Source: an uncultured Bacteroidales bacterium
GTDB taxonomy: Bacteria; Bacteroidota; Bacteroidia; Bacteroidales; UBA4417
NCBI GenBank assembly: GCA_903879715.1
Contig: CAIRMR010000097.1
Coordinates: forward strand, 49,457-113,456
DNA: 64,000 bases
Direction of reading: 5' to 3'
Each line of letters begins with the position of its first letter. The first letter of the stretch is position 1. Below the pieces are notes generated by a model. The model was given only the letters and a program-made list of their open reading frames with translations. It had not been told where the DNA came from and searched no databases. Below, piece after piece: positions 59,923-64,000 of this stretch. A program made the translations under genes and the position numbers.

Positions 59923-60798
59923 CTATTGACGCATTTCGCGTAGTGTAAATAATTTCATTAATGGTTTCACATAATCCTCACCTGTTACAATACCAGCTGT
60001 GTCAGTTCCTGAACGTTTAAAAATTCCATCAATGGTTTTTTCGTGATTTTTCCACCAGAGGCTGAAATTATCACGTACTTTTTTACTTGAAGTATCAACC
60101 CAAATCCGGCCTTCCGATTCCTTATCATACACTTCAAACATTCCAATCGCCGGAAGTTCGGTTTCTCTTTTGTCATAAACCCGTATTGCTACCAGATCAT
60201 GTTTGCCAGATGCAATTTTAATCGCCTGTTCAAAACCGTGATCCATAAAATCGGATATAATGAAAGCAGTGCAACGTTTCTTTATGGCATTTGTCAGAAA
60301 ACGTAAGGCTTCCGAAATATCTGTTCCCTGGCTTTCCGGTTTAAAATCAATTAGTTCACGAATGATCCTCAAAATATGGGATGTCCCTTTTTTGGGAGGA
60401 ATAAATTTCTCGATTTTGTCACTGAAAAATATAACCCCTACTTTATCATTGTTCTGTATGGCCGAAAAGGCCAGTACCGCTGCAATTTCAGTCATAAGGT
60501 CTTCTTTGAATGAGCCTTGAGTTCCGAATTCGTTCGACCCACTCACATCTATTAAAAGCATGACCATTAACTCGCGTTCCTCATCAAAAATCTTAAGATA
60601 GGGTGTGTGGAACCGGGCAGTTACATTCCAGTCAATATTCCTGATATCATCGCCATACTGGTATTCCCGCACTTCGCTGAAAGCCATACCCCGACCCTTG
60701 AAGGCACTGTGATAATGCCCCGAAAATATATTTCGCGACAAGCCCCTGGTCTTGATCTCTATACGCCTGACTTTCTTAAGAATCTCAGAGGGTTCCAC
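59923..60798 (-). CDS. DUF58 domain protein of the Bat operon
   Basis: A 291-residue cytoplasmic protein with DUF58, a VWA-related domain. The start is a GTG at 60798 that yields the family's N-terminus (EPSEILKKVRRIEIKTRGLSRNIFSG). The conserved block RGMAFSEVREYQYGDDIRNIDWNVTARF (residues 36-63) and the MIDAS-like MLLIDVSGSNEFG are present. In MoxR clusters DUF58 proteins are probable partners or substrates of the AAA ATPase. It is separated from moxR by 315 bp of short repeats. Confidence 0.94.
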   Translation of the reverse strand: MEPSEILKKVRRIEIKTRGLSRNIFSGHYHSAFKGRGMAFSEVREYQYGDDIRNIDWNVTARFHTPYLKIFDEERELMVMLLIDVSGSNEFGTQGSFKEDLMTEIAAVLAFSAIQNNDKVGVIFFSDKIEKFIPPKKGTSHILRIIRELIDFKPESQGTDISEALRFLTNAIKKRCTAFIISDFMDHGFEQAIKIASGKHDLVAIRVYDKRETELPAIGMFEVYDKESEGRIWVDTSSKKVRDNFSLWWKNHEKTIDGIFKRSGTDTAGIVTGEDYVKPLMKLFTLREMRQ

Positions 60799-61113
60799 TT
60801 TGTTTCGGAGTTTTGTAAATGAATGAAATGCTGTTATGTGTTGAAAAGAAGTTGTTTGTACATTTTGATTTGTGAATTTTGATTTTCGATTTGTGAATTT
60901 TGATTTTCGATTTGTGAATTTTGATTTATCAGTTTATCTGCTTTAACTCAAAAATCGTACATCGTACATCGTAAATCGTACATCGTAAATCTTACATCGT
61001 AAATCGTACATCGTAAATCGTACATCGTAAATCGTACATCGTAAATCGTACACCGTACATCATAAATCGTACATCATAAATCATCATTCTAATGCACAAG
61101 TCTGAAAAAGAGT
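60799..61113. repeat. Two short tandem arrays between moxR and the DUF58 gene
   Basis: Array 1 (about 60866-60925) repeats the 19-bp word TTTGTGAATTTTGATTTTCGA about three times. Array 2 (about 60949-61085) repeats units of 9-10 bp, TCGTACATCGTAAA/TCGTACATC, at least 12 times with small changes. No hairpin or ORF is visible. They interrupt what is normally a compact operon. Confidence 0.75.
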
Positions 61114-62106
61114 TTACGGCACCTCAACCGAATTCAGGATTTCATTAATGATATCTTCAGTGGTAATATTTTCGGCTTCAGCCTCATAGGTAAGACCAAT
61201 ACGATGACGTAATACATCATGCGCAACTGCCCTTACATCTTCAGGAATTACATACCCGCGACGTTTGATAAAAGCGAGTGCTTTGGCAGCCATAGCCAGA
61301 AAAATGCTTGCCCTGGGTGAAGCTCCGTAACGAATAAGATCCTTGTATTTCTTAAGGTTGTAATCTGCTGGAAACCGGCTTGCAAAAACAATATCTGTTA
61401 TATAATTTTCAATTTTTTCGTCGAGGTAAACTTCCCTCACTATCTCTCTTGCTCTCTGAATATCAGCAGGCTTAAGGATCTTACGAGTTGTAAGTAATTC
61501 ATTGTTGATATTTTGCCGTAGAATAACTTTCTCTTCCTGTTTTGAAGGGTAAGTTATCACCAGCTTCAACATGAAACGGTCAACCTGAGCCTCCGGTAAT
61601 GGATAAGTTCCTTCCTGTTCAATTGGGTTTTGGGTTGCCAGAACCAGGAAGGGATCAGGTAGGGGATAGGTCTTATCCCCAATGGTAACTTGCTTTTCCT
61701 GCATGGCTTCGAGCAACGCGCTCTGAACTTTAGCAGGTGAACGGTTAATTTCGTCAGCAAGTATGAAATTAGCAAATATCGGTCCCTTACGAACATTAAA
61801 TTCTTCGCTGCGCTGGCTGTAAATCATAGTTCCAACCACATCGGCTGGCAGCAAGTCGGGAGTAAATTGAATACGGCTGAAACTTAAATCAATAGAGTTG
61901 GCCAGGGATTTTATAGCAAGTGTCTTTGCAAGTCCGGGAACTCCTTCAAGTAATATATGCCCGTTCGAAAGTAAACCGATAATCAATCGTTCAATCATCT
62001 GTTTCTGACCAACAATTACCCGGTGCATTTCCAGCGTAAGCATATCTACAAATGCACTCTCGCGCTGTATCTTCTCGTTTAATTCACTAATGTTACTTTC
62101 TAGCAT
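61114..62106 (-). CDS. moxR: MoxR-type AAA+ ATPase
   Basis: A 330-residue AAA+ protein of the MoxR (APE2220/RavA) group, which works as a chaperone for VWA proteins. Walker A is LEGVPGLAKT and Walker B ILADEINRSPAKVQSALLEAM; sensor 1 lies in VLATQNPIEQEGTYPLPEAQVDRFMLK. A late sensor 2 region includes YGASPRASIFLAMAAKALAF. Start ATG at 62106, with a -7 box upstream. It is the first gene of the Bat cluster. Confidence 0.95.
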   Translation of the reverse strand: MLESNISELNEKIQRESAFVDMLTLEMHRVIVGQKQMIERLIIGLLSNGHILLEGVPGLAKTLAIKSLANSIDLSFSRIQFTPDLLPADVVGTMIYSQRSEEFNVRKGPIFANFILADEINRSPAKVQSALLEAMQEKQVTIGDKTYPLPDPFLVLATQNPIEQEGTYPLPEAQVDRFMLKLVITYPSKQEEKVILRQNINNELLTTRKILKPADIQRAREIVREVYLDEKIENYITDIVFASRFPADYNLKKYKDLIRYGASPRASIFLAMAAKALAFIKRRGYVIPEDVRAVAHDVLRHRIGLTYEAEAENITTEDIINEILNSVEVP

Positions 62107-62410
62107 TGTATCTCGTTAATTAGGACCTGCAAAAATAAAAACAGGCACTATTCAATCACCTGTATTTGCTGTTAAAAAATGTTAACAGGGCTCTGATTCA
62201 AGCAACTTTTAACAAAAGGGAAATTTTATCCTCTCTTTTCGGTAATGGATATGATCAGGCGTATACGTATAATGTATAGAATATATTGAGAATGGTTTAC
62301 AGAAAAGTAAACAGGGCTTTCTCTTGAGAATGATTTTATGGAAAACCCTTATACTCTTCCCTCAAACCCTTTTTTCTTTAACTATGCTGAACTATTCCCC
62401 TAAAAGCCTG
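62107..62410. other. 304-bp spacer between pepC-like gene and moxR
   Basis: No credible ORF. It holds the moxR -7 box at 62130-62137 (TATTTTTG, minus strand, 23 nt before the ATG) and AT-rich DNA with a small symmetry GTATACGTATAATGTATA near 62261. No terminator with a clear U-run for the upstream C1 peptidase gene is visible. Confidence 0.5.
62130..62137 (-). promoter_or_regulatory. -7 box of moxR
   Basis: TATTTTTG on the minus strand matches TAnnTTTG, 23 nt upstream of the moxR ATG at 62106. It could drive the whole Bat cluster. Confidence 0.5.
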
Positions 62411-63610
62411 CTATTTAAAACCTGTTTTTTTTCTGATCTCCTTTGGGACAGAATCTTTGTGAACCATAATAGCTATAGTATTTAATCTTATATAAGCTTC
62501 AGAGATATTCACGTATCCGCCTTCGGTATTACTCTCTACCGACCAGGAATTCTTGGTTCTGAAATAGCGTTTACCGTTCTGGTCAGTAGCTGTTCCTGTT
62601 ATATGCATCAGGTGATCATCAGTTGCGGTGTAATTGTCAAAAGCCGCCTGGCGTATTTCAGGTGTAATATTTTTTTCCGGAACGGGTTTTGTGAATGTGT
62701 AAAACTGCGCTTTACGTTCTTTTTCTGTAAGTTTATCCCATTTGCTGCGTTCAGTGGCAGCAATATTGTCGATGTTAACTTCGGGCACTATCGCAATTCC
62801 ATTTTTATGTGAAAACCCTTTATCGCTCACATCCCCATCCCACGCAATTGTGTATCCTTTGTTTAGTGCGAAATCCATGATCTGTATTAACTCATCAAGC
62901 GGCACGTTGTAATAAGGATCTCCTGACCAGTTATCCGGCACTTCCAGGCTAAAATTTGAATAATAAGGATGATGTGTATAGGAAGTTATTTCAATATAAT
63001 CATCAGGGTTAATCTTTTTCGCAAATTCTAAGGGCGTTGTATTAGCTGAACCAAAAGTTGCCGGTACTTTCCCCAGGTATACATCCAGGACACCAGAAAT
63101 AGCATTGATCCATTCCGGTGAAAGTTTTCCTGCCGGGTTTTTAGAAATAGCCTCAACCATCGCTTTGAGAACTGCATCCATTTCTGCGTGAACAGGTTTG
63201 GTTTGGCCATTGGCCAGTCCGGAATATGTATCTTCTGTTGTCATTCCGTATTTCCGGACCACATTCATTACATCATGAGCTTGTCCGCCCTCTCCAAAAT
63301 TAGCCGTGCCATGTAAGCGAACATAATGTATCGCTTTTGCTTCGTAGGCTTTTCGAGTAAAAAACATTTCCGAAAAATCAAAAGTATCCTTTGTTATACG
63401 TAATAATTCTGATTCAATAAAGGAGGTAGTGGCAAAACTCCAGCAGGTTCCCGAAGCAGATTGGTCTTTTACGGATGTGGCAGGTAAATCAATCACTTTG
63501 GTGAAAATAAACTTTTCAGGAAGGGAATCTATTGCGGTTTGTGCACTTGACTGAAACGATAGTAAAAGCAATAGAAAGCATGGGAATGCCGGTTTGATTA
63601 ATCTTAGCAT
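62411..63610 (-). CDS. Exported C1 family cysteine aminopeptidase
   Basis: A 399-residue papain-superfamily peptidase of the bleomycin hydrolase/PepC (C1B) type. A signal peptide (FLLLLLSFQSSAQ) is present, unlike the cytoplasmic PepC of lactobacilli, so this one acts outside the cytoplasm. Catalytic Cys56 is in ASGTCWSFATTSFIESELLR, His in DDHLMHITGTATDQNG and Asn in RTKNSWSVESN. The order Gln, Cys, His, Asn is complete. Bacteroidetes encode many such enzymes for uptake of peptides. Confidence 0.93.
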   Translation of the reverse strand: MLRLIKPAFPCFLLLLLSFQSSAQTAIDSLPEKFIFTKVIDLPATSVKDQSASGTCWSFATTSFIESELLRITKDTFDFSEMFFTRKAYEAKAIHYVRLHGTANFGEGGQAHDVMNVVRKYGMTTEDTYSGLANGQTKPVHAEMDAVLKAMVEAISKNPAGKLSPEWINAISGVLDVYLGKVPATFGSANTTPLEFAKKINPDDYIEITSYTHHPYYSNFSLEVPDNWSGDPYYNVPLDELIQIMDFALNKGYTIAWDGDVSDKGFSHKNGIAIVPEVNIDNIAATERSKWDKLTEKERKAQFYTFTKPVPEKNITPEIRQAAFDNYTATDDHLMHITGTATDQNGKRYFRTKNSWSVESNTEGGYVNISEAYIRLNTIAIMVHKDSVPKEIRKKTGFK

Positions 63611-63691
63611 GTTTTGAGAAGATTTAAATTTTAAGCAAATATAATGAAAGCAAAGTTTGACATTCTATTAGGTATAAAATAAATTTGACTA

Positions 63692-63726
63692 AAAACAAAA
63701 GACCTCCGGAATGTATTTCCCGGAGG
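63692..63726 (-). terminator. Rho-independent terminator of the cytochrome gene
   Basis: CCTCCGG (63703-63709) and CCGGAGG (63720-63726) form a 7-bp stem with a 10-nt loop. On the minus strand it is followed by TCTTTTGTTTTT. It ends the transcript of the partial gene at 63786-64000, just after its stop codon. Confidence 0.85.
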
Positions 63727-63785
63727 CTTCTGAAGTAATAATTTCAAATGTAAAGCCAATCTTTATACGAATGGCAAGTGCAAAA

Positions 63786-64000
63786 TTATTTAGCTGGAAG
63801 TGCTGCTAATGTATTAGTCAACAGTGTAGTTGTATAAGTAGTATTGTGAATACCTAAACTATAATCCCTTAAACATAACTGGAAGTTGATGAGAGCTCCC
63901 ATTTGAGCGTTTGTCAAGGTGATTTTTGGCAATGTTGCGTTATAGTCTTTCTGAGCCTGTGACCAGGTGGAAGGAGGTGTTCCAATATATTGGAAACTGC
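63786..64000 (-). CDS. C-terminal part of a probable multihaem cytochrome c
   Basis: The last 70 codons of a minus-strand gene that runs off the window. The frame reads YIGTPPSTWSQAQKDYN, then PKITLTNAQMGALINFQLCLRDYSLGIHN, then TTYTTTLLTNTLAALPAK and a TAA at 63786-63788. The pattern NxQLxxRDxSxGIHNxxYxxxLLxxxLxxL is the usual end of multihaem c-type cytochromes (doubled CxxCH domain). No CxxCH lies in the visible part, so haem number is unknown. A terminator follows. Confidence 0.55.
   Translation of the reverse strand, partial: SFQYIGTPPSTWSQAQKDYNATLPKITLTNAQMGALINFQLCLRDYSLGIHNTTYTTTLLTNTLAALPAK

Noticed and set aside
60949..61085. Possible CRISPR array
   Set aside because: Units of 9-10 bp without unique spacers of constant length and no cas genes; a simple short tandem array.

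Overview
The window looks like a chromosomal segment of a free-living member of the Bacteroidetes (Bacteroidota), probably near Bacteroidales/Marinilabiliales. The reasons are the many start codons preceded by the Bacteroidetes -7 promoter box TAnnTTTG, a complete Bat (aerotolerance) operon, and phylum-typical families (DUF4293, DUF3078, DUF2851, DUF4342, YwqK/MORN proteins). The base composition is moderately AT-rich. There is no prophage, intact insertion sequence, CRISPR array or tRNA gene. Gene density is high, but the intergenic spacers are unusually rich in repeats.

Layout. 1-5 kb: REP-like hairpins, a YdeI/OmpD-associated protein, a small membrane protein, a DUF418 membrane protein, a decayed acetyltransferase, a flavin-binding-fold protein and GMP reductase. 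5-13 kb: a secreted/outer-membrane hydrolase block (C69 dipeptidase, large GH31 enzyme, GH35 beta-galactosidase) interrupted by a 323-bp MITE-like element and an APS kinase. 13-18 kb: an acidic secreted repeat protein, an exported isochorismatase-type hydrolase, small conserved proteins, a lipoprotein, purine nucleoside phosphorylase and a DUF493 protein. 18-22 kb: a membrane-NUDIX fusion, then RNase Y, a probable 6S RNA, ZapA and a coiled-coil partner. 22-30 kb: DUF2851, a sodium:amino-acid symporter with a 44-residue MetS-like subunit, an APC permease, a helix-hairpin-helix protein, a TPR membrane protein and a DMT exporter. 31-36 kb: a 63-bp tandem array, peptidase E, GMP synthase, a LysM/ABC-binding-fold protein and a PEP-synthase/PPDK regulatory kinase. 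36-41 kb: a ZnuABC zinc importer, a DUF4342 protein, a thiamine-binding protein, shikimate dehydrogenase and a DedA protein. 41-53 kb: a TPR gene broken by an amber codon, GlmM, a pirin, RecR, a YwqK-type protein, a HAD phosphatase, DUF4293, a phosphodiesterase, CorA, a second MITE-like hairpin element, MscL and a DUF3078 protein. 53-62 kb: the Bat cluster, transcribed moxR - DUF58 - batF-like - batA - batB - batC - batD - batE. 62-64 kb: a C1 aminopeptidase and the C-terminal end of a probable multihaem cytochrome running off the window.

How the genes work together. Three purine salvage/interconversion enzymes (GuaC, PNP, GuaA) are present but unlinked. The GH31/GH35/C69 enzymes are all exported and fit polymer degradation outside the cytoplasm. 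ZnuA, ZnuC and ZnuB form one zinc-uptake operon. The Bat proteins form a membrane VWA/TPR complex driven by a MoxR ATPase.

The most notable non-genic signals are two MITE-like elements with perfect 6-bp target duplications (10057-10379 and 51404-51589), the probable 6S RNA with an 18-bp closing stem, the 63-bp tandem array at 30.9-31.1 kb, and several families of word-like degenerate short repeats confined to spacers. I found no clear new defence or biosynthetic system.
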